A DNA stretch of 64,000 bases from the NCBI RefSeq assembly GCF_004363725.1, contig NZ_SNZF01000016.1:1-64000 (forward strand). Reading direction: 5' to 3'. Every line of letters begins with the position of its first letter. Position 1 is the first letter of the stretch. The notes beneath the pieces were generated by a model that saw only the letters and a list, made by a program, of their open reading frames with translations, did no database searches and was not told the origin of the DNA. Of the stretch, positions 1 through 7,783 are shown one piece after another. Position numbers and translations under genes: made by a program. Source of the DNA: Aquamicrobium defluvii. Its GTDB lineage: Bacteria; Pseudomonadota; Alphaproteobacteria; Rhizobiales; Rhizobiaceae.

Positions 1-134
1 GCGGAGCCAAAGATACACTCGAACTACCGCTCACAGCTGAAAAGTCCTTAGAATCAGCGTCATCCAGCTAACAGGACACTTGACGCATAACCTAAGCGCT
101 CCACCCCGCCGACCAGTTCGAGGCATTCAGAGCG

Positions 135-1715
135 TTGTTCAATGAGGGCAAGTCAATCAAGGACATCGCCGCCCGGTTCGGGACAACCGAAATCATCGTC
201 AACCGCCGTCTTGCGCTGGCGAAGGTTTCCCCTGTCTTGTTCGCGGCGTTCCGCGCCGAGGATATGACCTTTGAGCAGCTTGCCGCCTTCACCATCACCG
301 ACGATCACGCTCGACAGGAAGAGGTGTGGAATGCCCTCCCCTCATGGGATCGCAGCGCCAACACAATCAAGCGCCGTCTCGCCGTGGATGAAGTCCCCGC
401 AAGCGACAAGCGGCTCGCGCTGATCGGCGGGTTAGAGGTTTATGAGGCGGCTGGCGGTCCAGTGCGCCGCGACCTGTTTGCCGAGCAGGGAGGAGGCTTT
501 GCATGCGATAGCGGCTTGCTTGAAAAGCTGGTTGCCGAGAAGTTGGAGGTCGAGGCGGAAGCTTTGAAGGCCGAAGGCTGGAAATGGGTCGAGTGGTGCG
601 CTCAGCAGCCGGATAACATCTATCAGATGGCCCGGGTTTACCCGCAGCGCGTGGACCTCAGCGACGAGGATCAAGCCAAGCTTGACGCACTGACTGAGCG
701 TTATGACGAACTGGCGGCGCAGATCGATGCGGATCAGGAGGATGAAGGTGCAGAGGCCGCCTTGTCCGCCGTCGAGCAGGAAATCGCCGTCCTGCAGAAG
801 CGCGAAGAAGCCTATCGCAGCGAAGATCTCGCAATGGCAGGGGCAATCGTCACAATCGACCATTGGGGCAAGTTGTCGGTGCTGAGAGGCCTTGTCCGCG
901 ACGAGGACAAGAAGAAGGCCGAGGCCACGGAAGGGAAGCAAGGGGGGGCGACCGAGGAGGCTGACGGCGCTTCGAAATCTACGGGGCTGACCCATTCAGC
1001 CGCATTGATTGAAGACCTGACCGCTCAGAAGACGGCGGCACTTCGTGTCGAGCTGGCGAACAATCCCGACATTGCGCTTGTGGCGGTCGTCCACGCGATA
1101 CTGCTCAAGGTGCAGTACCGTACGGCATGGGGCATTCCCAGCCACCAGAGCGCGCTTGAAATCTCTGTCACCCATGAAGTGCTGGACGGTTCGATGAAGC
1201 GTCCCGCCGAGAACAAGGCCCTTGAGGCGTGGGGAAGCCTTGAGGAAAACTATGGGCATCGGCTTCCCGGCGATCCTGCTGACCTTTGGGAATGGCTGAT
1301 GGATCAATCACAAAGCGAATTGTTGCAGCTTCTGGCCTATGCCGCCGCCCATTCCGTCAATGCGGTTGAGAAGAAGTTCAGCAGTCGCAGCCAAGCGCTG
1401 GCCCATGCCGACCAGATGGGCCGCGCATTGAACGTGGACATGCATGACTGGTTTGAGACTACGGCGGAAAGCTATTTCAGCCACGTCAACAGGCCGACCA
1501 TTCAAGCCGTTGTTGCCGAGGTGCGCGGCGAGGATTTCGCCGCTGGTGTCGGCAACATGAAGAAGGGCGAGGCTGCGGAGTATGCCGCCAAGTCCATCAA
1601 GGACAGCGGTTGGCTTCCGCCTCACGTTCGGATCGCGTCTGACCCCGACGCAGAGGGTGAGGCTGAAACCTCAGAGGACAAGAACGAACACTCGTTCCCG
1701 ATGGCAGCGGAATAA
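135..1715 (+). CDS. ParB/KorB-like partition protein, N-terminal domain missing
   Basis: The 526-residue frame starts inside the helix-turn-helix part of a ParB-family protein (EGKSIKDIAARFGTTE is the HTH). It continues through an acidic, coiled-coil-rich middle (about residues 185-230) into a C-terminal region seen in the large ParB-like proteins of rhizobial plasmids. The same frame still reads ParB-like (LHPADQFEAFRAL) upstream of the TTG at 135, back to a TAA at 93-95. The N-terminal ParB/sulfiredoxin-like CTP-binding domain that should precede this is absent, so I infer a 5' deletion with a junction near 93. Without that domain parS-dependent clamp loading is not expected, so it is probably inactive in partition. 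The TTG is only the first available start and has no clear ribosome site. Confidence 0.75.
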   Translation: MFNEGKSIKDIAARFGTTEIIVNRRLALAKVSPVLFAAFRAEDMTFEQLAAFTITDDHARQEEVWNALPSWDRSANTIKRRLAVDEVPASDKRLALIGGLEVYEAAGGPVRRDLFAEQGGGFACDSGLLEKLVAEKLEVEAEALKAEGWKWVEWCAQQPDNIYQMARVYPQRVDLSDEDQAKLDALTERYDELAAQIDADQEDEGAEAALSAVEQEIAVLQKREEAYRSEDLAMAGAIVTIDHWGKLSVLRGLVRDEDKKKAEATEGKQGGATEEADGASKSTGLTHSAALIEDLTAQKTAALRVELANNPDIALVAVVHAILLKVQYRTAWGIPSHQSALEISVTHEVLDGSMKRPAENKALEAWGSLEENYGHRLPGDPADLWEWLMDQSQSELLQLLAYAAAHSVNAVEKKFSSRSQALAHADQMGRALNVDMHDWFETTAESYFSHVNRPTIQAVVAEVRGEDFAAGVGNMKKGEAAEYAAKSIKDSGWLPPHVRIASDPDAEGEAETSEDKNEHSFPMAAE

Positions 1716-1783
1716 TCCCGCCGCTGCTTTCCGCCGGTCACGTCCTCCAGCGTGACCGGCTACCCTATTCCAGAGGACAAGCC

Positions 1784-1963
1784 ATGCTTGATTCCGTACC
1801 TGATCCGACCCTTGCCGCCAAAAGCTGCTGCCAGCTAATCAACGCCTACCTGAACGATCCGGAGCATGTTGATTGGGATGACGTGCAAAAGGCACTCGAT
1901 ACAGCGCTAAAGGCCTTCGATCTGCCACCGACCCACTTTGAGGAGGCTATTCAGCGCGGCTGA
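1784..1963 (+). CDS. small hypothetical protein (59 aa)
   Basis: ATG at 1784 opens a 59-codon frame ending at TGA 1961-1963, 68 bp after the ParB-like gene and on the same strand. The purine-rich stretch AGAGGACAAG lies just upstream. The product is acidic with several leucines and two adjacent cysteines (SCCQLI). No domain is recognised. Position and codon use suggest it is cotranscribed with the ParB-like gene; function unknown. Confidence 0.5.
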   Translation: MLDSVPDPTLAAKSCCQLINAYLNDPEHVDWDDVQKALDTALKAFDLPPTHFEEAIQRG

Positions 1964-2162
1964 GTTTACTGCAAGATCGCACCTTAGCGCCCGCTTTGGC
2001 ATCGAGCCAATGCGGGCGCTTTCGCAGGTGCCTGGGAGGCAGAAACGTATCGGGGGACGGCACATCAGGCCGCTTGTTGAGAGGAGGCCCGCGCCCCCTC
2101 CTCTCAAACTCTCCTCCCCACCCGGTTGAATTTCCCCAACAATAACGGGGGGTAAATCCTAC

Positions 2163-2179
2163 TCTGGAAACGTTCCAGA
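2163..2179. promoter_or_regulatory. inverted repeat, candidate operator or iteron-like site
   Basis: TCTGGAA and TTCCAGA flank a 3-bp centre (ACG), giving a 17-bp perfect dyad. It lies about 370 bp upstream of the orphan repC in otherwise noncoding DNA. The binding protein is unknown. Confidence 0.4.
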
Positions 2180-2392
2180 TTTCAGCGTGAAGAGAGGGAA
2201 GACGCGGAAAAGCATGCTAACAAATTGAAACGTAAGCGCTATTTCAGATGTCGGCTGAACCGGCGCAGCAGCGCGGAAATGTGTCAACTTGCATCAATCC
2301 GGTATCTCAGGCTACAAATCGTAACGAGCGGAACCGTAACCGATTCCGACTCACACATTCTAACAGCTTTTTGGAGATCACACCCGGCCCAG

Positions 2393-2450
2393 AAAAGAAA
2401 ACCGCTCCCGAAGAATCCGGAAGCGGTCTGCAGTTCGGTAATAATAAGCC
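2393..2450 (-). ncRNA. predicted counter-transcribed RNA of the orphan repC
   Basis: On the minus strand a consensus -35 box TTGACA (plus 2480-2485) is followed, after 17 bp, by GAGAAC (plus 2457-2462) as a weak -10. This places the start near 2450. The transcript ends in a hairpin with a 10-bp stem (one G.U pair), arms near 2401-2410 and 2418-2427, followed by a U-rich tail. An antisense RNA of about 55-60 nt upstream of repC is the known arrangement of incompatibility ctRNAs in repABC and repC-only replicons. The assignment is inference from promoter, terminator and position. Confidence 0.6.
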
Positions 2451-2547
2451 AAAACCGTTCTCGCAGACCTCCCCTCCGATGTCAATAATCAAAACACCTT
2501 TTCGGTGAACGGCGGAGCTTTGTCTGGCCTCTGACAGGAGACGGACG

Positions 2548-3828
2548 ATGGGGGAACCCACACAACACAAGCGGCCGACAGGTCGCAGAATGACGAAGGA
2601 GCGAGCCGAATTCCGGCGACTGGCGCAGTCAACGGAAATCGGAACGGTGACGCGCGGCCAGCTGGCGGTACTTGCAAGAAACCTGATGACAATTGGGATG
2701 GTTACGACCGCAGAATATGCGTTGCTGGAAGCCATCATAACGACCGCCAAGGCAGACGCCTTCGACAAAGGAGGGCGGCCGATCGTCTACAAGTCGAACC
2801 GACAGCTCGGCTATGACATCAACAAGTCGCCAGGGCGCGTAAGCCGGATTCTCTCCCGATTGTACGACCTCGGCCTTGTCACCATGCAGGACAGTGCGAA
2901 TTTCAAGCGCTACCCGATCCGTGACGGCGAAGGTGATATTGCCGACGCCTGCGGCATTGATCTGCGTGTCCTGATCGCTCGGCACCATGAACTTGATCAG
3001 CTGGTGCGCCAGAAGCGGGAAGAGATTCGAGTGCGCGACAGCGCGGCGCGTCGCTTCCGGGACGCTCTGCGTGCCGCGAGATATGCTCTGGCGTCCTCAA
3101 CCGAGCGAGGGGAAGCCATTCTCGGGCGGATCGGGTCCCGTGTTGAGAAGATCGCGGCCTTCATAGGATCGGCCAAGCACGCACCGGCCCATGTCCTCCG
3201 GAAGGCAACAATGCTTTTGGAGTGGCTTGCCGACCGATTGCGCAACGTGAATCGGTCCCCGCAAGCGCCCGACATAGATGCAAATCTGACATGCGCGGAT
3301 GTCGAAAACGACATGCACATACAGATTACAACCTCAAGACCTTTTGAAGCTCGTAATGATGAACGGCGTTCGCCTAACGGCGAACAGATCAGTTCGTTAA
3401 GGGCTGGCTCCGCCAGCAAGAGGGCTTTTGAGGAAAGCCTGGGGAGCCGTTCGCGCCAAAGCAATAGGCAACTGCAAGTGCGGCCTTCACTTGTGGCGCT
3501 GGAAGATGTGTGGCGGGCTACGCCAAGCCTTGCCGAATATGGCTACCAGCCCCCGCGTAGCTGGGCGGACCTGGACCGGATCGCTCCCAAACTTTGCCGC
3601 ATCGCCGGCGTGTCCGAGGATGCGCGCCAGCGGGCCGTGGAACGAATGGGCCAGCAGGCGGCTGCGGTTGCGATCGCTCTGACCTTTGAGAAATACACGC
3701 GCGCCGAAATCAGCTCGCCGGGCGGGTATTTGCGGGCCATGACAGACCGAGCCGCGAGCGGAGAGCTTCATCTGAACCGCTCGGTATTTGGGTTGGCAGC
3801 CCGCAATTCTATGGAGGCGCGCGCTTGA
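2548..3828 (+). CDS. repC: RepC-family replication initiator (orphan copy)
   Basis: This 426-residue protein has the RepC layout: a winged-helix N-terminal half (YKSNRQLGYDINKSPGRVSRILSRLYDLGLV, then KRYPIRDGEGDIADACGIDL) and a charged linker. Its C-terminal domain (about residues 310-420) has the usual YGYQPPRSWADLDRIAP and GGYLRAMTDRAASGELHL segments. ATG 2548 has AGGAG at 2536-2540. RepC proteins initiate replication at an origin inside their own coding sequence. Here there is no repA or repB next to it, and the predicted antisense RNA sits just upstream, so it may be a second repC-only replicon. The end overlaps the next gene (TGATG), suggesting translational coupling. It is clearly different in sequence from the repC of the repABC operon. 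Confidence 0.85.
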   Translation: MGEPTQHKRPTGRRMTKERAEFRRLAQSTEIGTVTRGQLAVLARNLMTIGMVTTAEYALLEAIITTAKADAFDKGGRPIVYKSNRQLGYDINKSPGRVSRILSRLYDLGLVTMQDSANFKRYPIRDGEGDIADACGIDLRVLIARHHELDQLVRQKREEIRVRDSAARRFRDALRAARYALASSTERGEAILGRIGSRVEKIAAFIGSAKHAPAHVLRKATMLLEWLADRLRNVNRSPQAPDIDANLTCADVENDMHIQITTSRPFEARNDERRSPNGEQISSLRAGSASKRAFEESLGSRSRQSNRQLQVRPSLVALEDVWRATPSLAEYGYQPPRSWADLDRIAPKLCRIAGVSEDARQRAVERMGQQAAAVAIALTFEKYTRAEISSPGGYLRAMTDRAASGELHLNRSVFGLAARNSMEARA

Positions 3829-4331
3829 TGAATATTCGCTTGGTGGGAGCCGCGCTGGCTGCGCTTCTGTTCACTGCCTCCGCTGCGTCGGCCGATTTTT
3901 CAGGCCAGGCGCGCGTGATTGATGGAGACACCTTCAGCATTCGTCAGCAGAGGATCCGCATTGCGGCTATTGATGCTTGTGAGCGCGATCAAACCGGCTT
4001 CAGGAATGGCGCGATATGGAGGTGCGGCATCGAGGCACGACGGTTCCTCGCCAGCTTGATCGATGGCAAGCATGTCCGCTGCATTGAAGTCGATCGAGAC
4101 CAGTACAAACGCCTTGTCGGCCAGTGCTTCGTCGATGGCTCGGATATTGGCCTTGAAATGGTGAAGGCGGGCCAAGCCAGCCTCCTGTTGCGCTATCTGC
4201 CAAGATCCCACCCGATTGACCTGAGCCAGTACCGCCACGCCGAGGATCGTGCCCGACAGCGAGGCCAAGGCTTGTGGGGCGCCCAGGTTGAATCGCCCTC
4301 CTCCTATCGCCGCAGCCATTCCGGCAACTGA
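3828..4331 (+). CDS. secreted thermonuclease-like (SNase-fold) protein
   Basis: The 167-residue product starts at ATG 3828, overlapping the repC stop codon. It has a clear signal peptide (hydrophobic AALAALLFTASAASA, cleavage near residue 23). The mature part resembles staphylococcal nuclease-like proteins of alphaproteobacteria: GQARVIDGDTFSI, RIRIAAIDACE and RLVGQCFVDGSDIGLEMVKAGQA. SNase-type proteins are calcium-dependent nucleases, and exported versions on conjugative plasmids are common. I see the fold motifs but cannot confirm catalytic arginines and acidic residues without an alignment. Coupling to repC is probably a shared transcript rather than shared function. Confidence 0.75.
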   Translation: MNIRLVGAALAALLFTASAASADFSGQARVIDGDTFSIRQQRIRIAAIDACERDQTGFRNGAIWRCGIEARRFLASLIDGKHVRCIEVDRDQYKRLVGQCFVDGSDIGLEMVKAGQASLLLRYLPRSHPIDLSQYRHAEDRARQRGQGLWGAQVESPSSYRRSHSGN

Positions 4332-4725
4332 ACGACTGGGGCGCTCATATGGGCAACAGATGGCGAGATCTCATGTTTTGGCGAAACCATCGGTTACCCC
4401 AGCCTCTTGTTTCAGGCTGCTGGTTCGGCTGCATTCAGCTCAATCCCGCCCGCTACCAGTGTAGATGTCCCATTTGTCGAGGTGACGCATTGCTGCAAGC
4501 GTTCAGGCCCCACACCTCCAAAGGGGTTGCTCTTGATGCCCGTTCGCACGGGGACGCGGTTGGCGCAAAGCCGTTCGTCTCCAAATTTTCCCCGCCTTCG
4601 GCTTCCTCGCGAAACAAAATTTGTCCCCGCCCAGCCTCCTTCGCTGCGCTCCGGCCTACGGTGCGCACCGCTTTACGCCGTGCCTTATGAACGATCATCG
4701 CAACCACCATAGAGGAGTGATTAAC
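4332..4725. other. 394-bp leader region of the DUF736 gene, no gene supported
   Basis: Frames here have poor coding character. The segment has two near-repeats of a TTTTCCCCGCC / TTTGTCCCCGCC motif around 4589-4628. These are followed by a GC-rich stretch (GCTGCGCTCCGGCCTACGG) that recurs in looser form before the ArdC-like gene near 6635-6670. It is probably a transcribed leader or promoter region. Confidence 0.4.
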
Positions 4726-5058
4726 ATGAGCATGACCAACTTCATCCAGTTCGACAAAGACGACATCGACAACGCCAAGGGAACCGGCCTCATCTCCACC
4801 ATCGACCGGGACCTGGACATCAAGGTTACACCGTTCGACTCCACCAACGAAAAGGCTCCAACGCATCGCGTCTATGCCAAGTCACCTCGCGGCCACGACA
4901 TCGAAGTTGGCGGCATCTGGAAGAAGACCAACGGAGAAGGGAAGCCGTACTACACCCTCTCCATCAAGCGCCTCGGTTTCAACGCCAACTTGGGCCGCTA
5001 CCCCGGCCAAGATGACCTGGCACTGCAGGCCATCATCGAATGGGAACCCCGCGATTGA
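4726..5058 (+). CDS. DUF736 family protein
   Basis: ATG 4726 follows GAGGAG at 4712-4717 and gives a 110-residue protein. It matches the small DUF736 family: a short N-terminal strand, APTHRVYAKSPRGHDIEVGGIWKK, and a YYTLSIK/FNANLGRY region ending in an acidic tail. DUF736 genes are characteristic accessory genes of alphaproteobacterial plasmids and conjugative elements, often next to antirestriction genes as here. Biochemical function is unknown. Two strong hairpins follow the stop codon and probably end the transcript. Confidence 0.75.
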   Translation: MSMTNFIQFDKDDIDNAKGTGLISTIDRDLDIKVTPFDSTNEKAPTHRVYAKSPRGHDIEVGGIWKKTNGEGKPYYTLSIKRLGFNANLGRYPGQDDLALQAIIEWEPRD

Positions 5059-5065
5059 TCGCTCT

Positions 5066-5142
5066 GGGAGGCCCGATCTCTGATCGGGCTCCCACCATAA
5101 AGAGCCGCTTACCCCGCATTCGCTGGATATTCGGCTCTTTTT
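5066..5142 (+). terminator. tandem hairpins, intrinsic terminator after DUF736 gene
   Basis: The first hairpin has arms CCCGATC/GATCGGG extended by GGGAG/CTCCC (5066-5093). The second pairs AGAGCCG (5101-5107) with CGGCTCT (5132-5138) and runs into TTTTT. Together they separate DUF736 from the VbhA-like gene. Confidence 0.65.
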
Positions 5143-5176
5143 GTGCTAAGTTGAATAGTAACTGGAGGCTCTGCCA

Positions 5177-5383
5177 ATGAACGTTCATGCCCCTCGCCCC
5201 GATCGCTCTCCGGAAGCTGTTGCAGCCCGACAGAAAGCCGTCGATCAGGCTCGTGCTGCCAATATGCGGCAGGGTTACACTGGCGATCCGGTTTTGGAAG
5301 AAGCAAACGGCCGTTACGTTGCGGGAGATATCACTTCCGAGGAAATGCGCCAAGAGTTGTTGGCCCGCTTCAAGCGGGCTTGA
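5177..5383 (+). CDS. VbhA-like antitoxin of a Fic toxin
   Basis: This 68-residue protein aligns along its length with the VbhA antitoxin of Bartonella: a first helix, then DPVLEEANGRYVAGDITSEEMRQELLARFK, which matches the C-terminal helices of VbhA. In the known family an N-terminal helix carries the inhibitory motif (S/T)xxxE(G/N), whose glutamate blocks ATP binding in the partner Fic protein. Here the aligned positions read ANMRQG, so the serine is alanine and the glutamate is glutamine. The gene sits immediately before a Fic-domain gene. It is either a relaxed class I antitoxin or a decayed one. Confidence 0.75.
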   Translation: MNVHAPRPDRSPEAVAARQKAVDQARAANMRQGYTGDPVLEEANGRYVAGDITSEEMRQELLARFKRA

Positions 5384-5406
5384 TCATCACTTAGATATTT
5401 CTCGCG

Positions 5407-5434
5407 GCCGCCTGTGATCTCAGGCGGCTTTTTT
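5407..5434 (+). terminator. hairpin with T6 tract between antitoxin and Fic gene
   Basis: GCCGCCTG (5407-5414) pairs perfectly with CAGGCGGC (5421-5428) around a 6-nt loop, followed by TTTTTT. It looks like a strong intrinsic terminator, yet the Fic ATG comes only two bases after the T tract. The purine-rich AGGCGG in the 3' arm would be its ribosome site. It may attenuate toxin expression relative to antitoxin. Confidence 0.7.
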
Positions 5435-5436
5435 GC

Positions 5437-6513
5437 ATGAGGTTTCGCTTGGCCCGCGATGATGAAGCCAAAGGCTCCTACACCTATCCAAACACTTCAG
5501 AGGATAAGGATTTCAGGGATGTTCTGAAGAACAAGCTGGATATCAGAAGCCATTCGGCGCTGCGTGAGGCCGAATACGCTTTCACGGCTTTGAGGCAAAC
5601 GGAGTTGGCTGAGGGAAAAGGTCCGACCGGTAATCACGACGCAGCGCATCTGAAGGCTCTGCACGGCTACATCTTTCAGGATGTCTATGAATGGGCAGGA
5701 CATACGCGAAATGAAAGTCCTGTCGTCGATGGCCAGCGGGTAGAGCCGGTAGGTGGGCTTTCGAAGGGCGACACAACTTTCCTCCCCGGCTCGCGCATCG
5801 AAATGGGTCTCAACGAGGCGCTGAGGCCCGCCAGAGACGATCAGGGCCTAAGAGCTGCGACACCTGAGCAATTTGCCGAGAAAGCCGCGCACGTCCTTTC
5901 TGAGCTGAATTACGTTCACGCTTTTCGGGAAGGCAATGGAAGGGCAAACGAGGCGCTAGTGGTCTCGTTGGGCCGCACCTACGGTCATGACATCGATCTT
6001 ACCGTCATCACCAAGCCTCGCATGATCGAGGCATCCATTGAGACCACCAATGATCCGTCCAGTCCGGCGATGAAGCATCTCATCCAGGATGCGATGGATC
6101 CTAACCGCCGCGAGGCTATCCGCAGTGCCATGTCAGATCTTGAGCAGGCTGGCGAGAATCCGTTCGAGCACAACATCCGCACGGCCCGCCCGGGCGAAGT
6201 GATCGAAGGGCAGGTTCTCGGGCACGACAATCGCGTGGCGAGCCTCGTGACCGACAGGGGGATTGTGGCCGTTGACCGCGCTGACCTTCCCGAGCGAATG
6301 CCTCCCGACGACGAGGAGGTGAAGTTCACCGCTCGATCTGATTTCAAGACTCTGGGGCGGCCGGAACAGGTCCAAGATGCTCAATCGCCGCCAGGTCAGC
6401 AAAAGGCCCAAGAGCCTCAGTCGCAGCACATCAACGCCGAGCTTAAGGCTATCGAAGCGCAGCAGCTTGCCGATCGCCAGCGAAACCGCGACCAAGACGA
6501 CCGAGAGCGCTGA
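5437..6513 (+). CDS. Fic-domain protein (VbhT-like toxin)
   Basis: Fic proteins transfer AMP or other nucleotide moieties to target proteins. The 358-residue product has the family's N-terminal flap region (about 60-110) and the core motif HAFREGNGRANE at 161-172. The canonical core is HxFx(D/E)GNGRxxR; the catalytic His161 and the anion-binding GNGR are present, but the last arginine is Glu172. A small OB-fold-like segment (about 225-295) and a charged C-terminal tail follow, as in VbhT/Bep-type proteins. No BID secretion domain is obvious. The start is uncertain because it lies directly behind a terminator-like hairpin. Likely a plasmid addiction module with the upstream VbhA-like gene, possibly with altered catalysis. 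Confidence 0.8.
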   Translation: MRFRLARDDEAKGSYTYPNTSEDKDFRDVLKNKLDIRSHSALREAEYAFTALRQTELAEGKGPTGNHDAAHLKALHGYIFQDVYEWAGHTRNESPVVDGQRVEPVGGLSKGDTTFLPGSRIEMGLNEALRPARDDQGLRAATPEQFAEKAAHVLSELNYVHAFREGNGRANEALVVSLGRTYGHDIDLTVITKPRMIEASIETTNDPSSPAMKHLIQDAMDPNRREAIRSAMSDLEQAGENPFEHNIRTARPGEVIEGQVLGHDNRVASLVTDRGIVAVDRADLPERMPPDDEEVKFTARSDFKTLGRPEQVQDAQSPPGQQKAQEPQSQHINAELKAIEAQQLADRQRNRDQDDRER

Positions 6514-6733
6514 CCTGCGGCCCGGTCGCTGCAGTGAGGGCCTGTGTCATTGGCCGGGGTGCCGGAGCTCTGCGCCCTCCCCTGTCCGTTGGATGATTTG
6601 ACGGACAAACTACGATAGCCCCTCCCCCATTCAACCGCTGCGCGGTCCTACACTCCGTTGCGGCCCTACGGGTGCATGGGGTCGTTTCGCTATCTTCGGA
6701 TCTTTGCCGTCAACCAACGAACAGGAGACGGCG

Positions 6734-7612
6734 ATGCAGAGCGTAAAGGACACCTACCAGCGGATCACCGACACCATCATTCAGCAGCTCGAGGCCGGCA
6801 CCAAGCCTTGGATCCGGCCATGGCGCGGAAACAGCCGCAGGTCGGCTACGCCGCTCCGCGCCTCCGGCGAAGCCTATCGCGGCATCAACGTGGTCATGCT
6901 GTGGCTCTCCGGGCAACTTGCCGGCCACGACGAAAACACATGGATGACTTACCGGCAGGCTCAGGAGCTTGGTGCTCAGGTCCGCAAGGGCGAACAAGGA
7001 ACCCTCGTCGTCAAGTACGGCACCTTCACGCCGAAGGAGCAGGAGGCGGACGATCGTGCAATCCCCTTTCTCAAGGGCTACACCGTCTTCAACGTCGAGC
7101 AGATCGACAACCTGCCTGACCGCTTCAAGAGCCCGGCCGAGGCGGCGCCGATCGAGCCGGTTCCGGTTATCGATCATGTCGAAACCTTCATTCGGGCCAC
7201 AGGCGCAAAGATAGCCTACGGCGGAAAGCAAGCCTGCTATCGGCCTGGCCCCGATGACATCCAAATGCCGGAGCGCGGTCGGTTCCTCAGCGAGATTCAT
7301 CTTTACAGCACGATTTTTCATGAGCTCGGGCACTGGAGCGGCGCAAAATCACGCCTTGATCGTGACCTTAGCGGGCGGTTCGGGAGCGAGACCTACGCAA
7401 TGGAGGAGCTTATTGCCGAAATCTCAGCCGCGTTCGTCTGCGCCGATCTTGGCATTGAGCATGATCCGCGAGACAACACCGCGACTTACGTTGAAAACTG
7501 GCTCAAGGTGCTGAAGCAGGATTCACGTGCAGTCATCACTGCCGCCGCGAAGGCTCAGGCAGTCGCTGACTATCTCCGACAGTTCAGCTCTTCTACAGGG
7601 AAGGGGCCCTAG
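6734..7612 (+). CDS. ArdC-like antirestriction protein with zincin metallopeptidase domain
   Basis: The ATG at 6734 has AGGAGACGG upstream. The 292-residue protein has the N-terminal ssDNA-binding ArdC domain (ITDTIIQQLEAGTKPWIRPW, YRGINVVMLW). The C-terminal zincin-like domain contains the metal-binding helix FHELGHWSGA, with a further glutamate in MEELIAEISAAF. ArdC proteins coat incoming single-stranded plasmid DNA and protect it from host restriction during conjugation. This fits the relaxase and the predicted oriT elsewhere in the window. The 220 bp before it are GC-rich and hold no gene. Confidence 0.88.
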   Translation: MQSVKDTYQRITDTIIQQLEAGTKPWIRPWRGNSRRSATPLRASGEAYRGINVVMLWLSGQLAGHDENTWMTYRQAQELGAQVRKGEQGTLVVKYGTFTPKEQEADDRAIPFLKGYTVFNVEQIDNLPDRFKSPAEAAPIEPVPVIDHVETFIRATGAKIAYGGKQACYRPGPDDIQMPERGRFLSEIHLYSTIFHELGHWSGAKSRLDRDLSGRFGSETYAMEELIAEISAAFVCADLGIEHDPRDNTATYVENWLKVLKQDSRAVITAAAKAQAVADYLRQFSSSTGKGP

Positions 7613-7783
7613 CAAAACTGTCGGGCCTCATGCGCATCGACCCAAAACTTTACAACTGTAAAGTCGGGCATCCTTGATGGGTTAACTTCTTGTTAACGAA
7701 AAACGCCTTGAAGAATCGGAGTCAGTCTGGCATCCCTGACGGAAATGATCTCGTAAAGTGATCAGAACCGTCACGAGGATTGC
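7613..7783 (+). promoter_or_regulatory. repABC control region with two operators
   Basis: Two dyads stand out upstream of repA. ACTTTACA-AC-TGTAAAGT (7647-7664) is a perfect 18-bp inverted repeat. GTTAAC-TTCTT-GTTAAC (7681-7697) is a pair of palindromic GTTAAC boxes. RepA/RepB autorepression of repABC acts in this position, so these are candidate operators. GAGGA at 7775-7779 is the repA ribosome site. Confidence 0.55.

Larger units (their letters stand above)
1964..2547. other. 584-bp intergenic control region before the orphan repC
   Basis: No protein-coding gene is supported here. The region holds a perfect 7-bp inverted repeat TCTGGAA-ACG-TTCCAGA at 2163-2179, a good candidate operator. 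It also holds the promoter and terminator of a minus-strand antisense RNA (listed separately). Confidence 0.6.

Noticed and set aside
432..995. 187-codon minus-strand frame inside the ParB-like gene
   Set aside because: Antisense shadow of a well-supported gene in GC-rich DNA.
4349..4712. Overlapping open frames of about 100 codons before the DUF736 gene
   Set aside because: Low-complexity, proline/arginine-rich translations without ribosome sites or family resemblance; the GC-rich leader explains them.
7681..7697. GTTAAC-TTCTT-GTTAAC considered as a RepB parS site
   Set aside because: The repABC parS consensus has a GC centre with 16-bp length; this repeat is 17 bp with a TTCTT centre, so it is kept only as a candidate operator.
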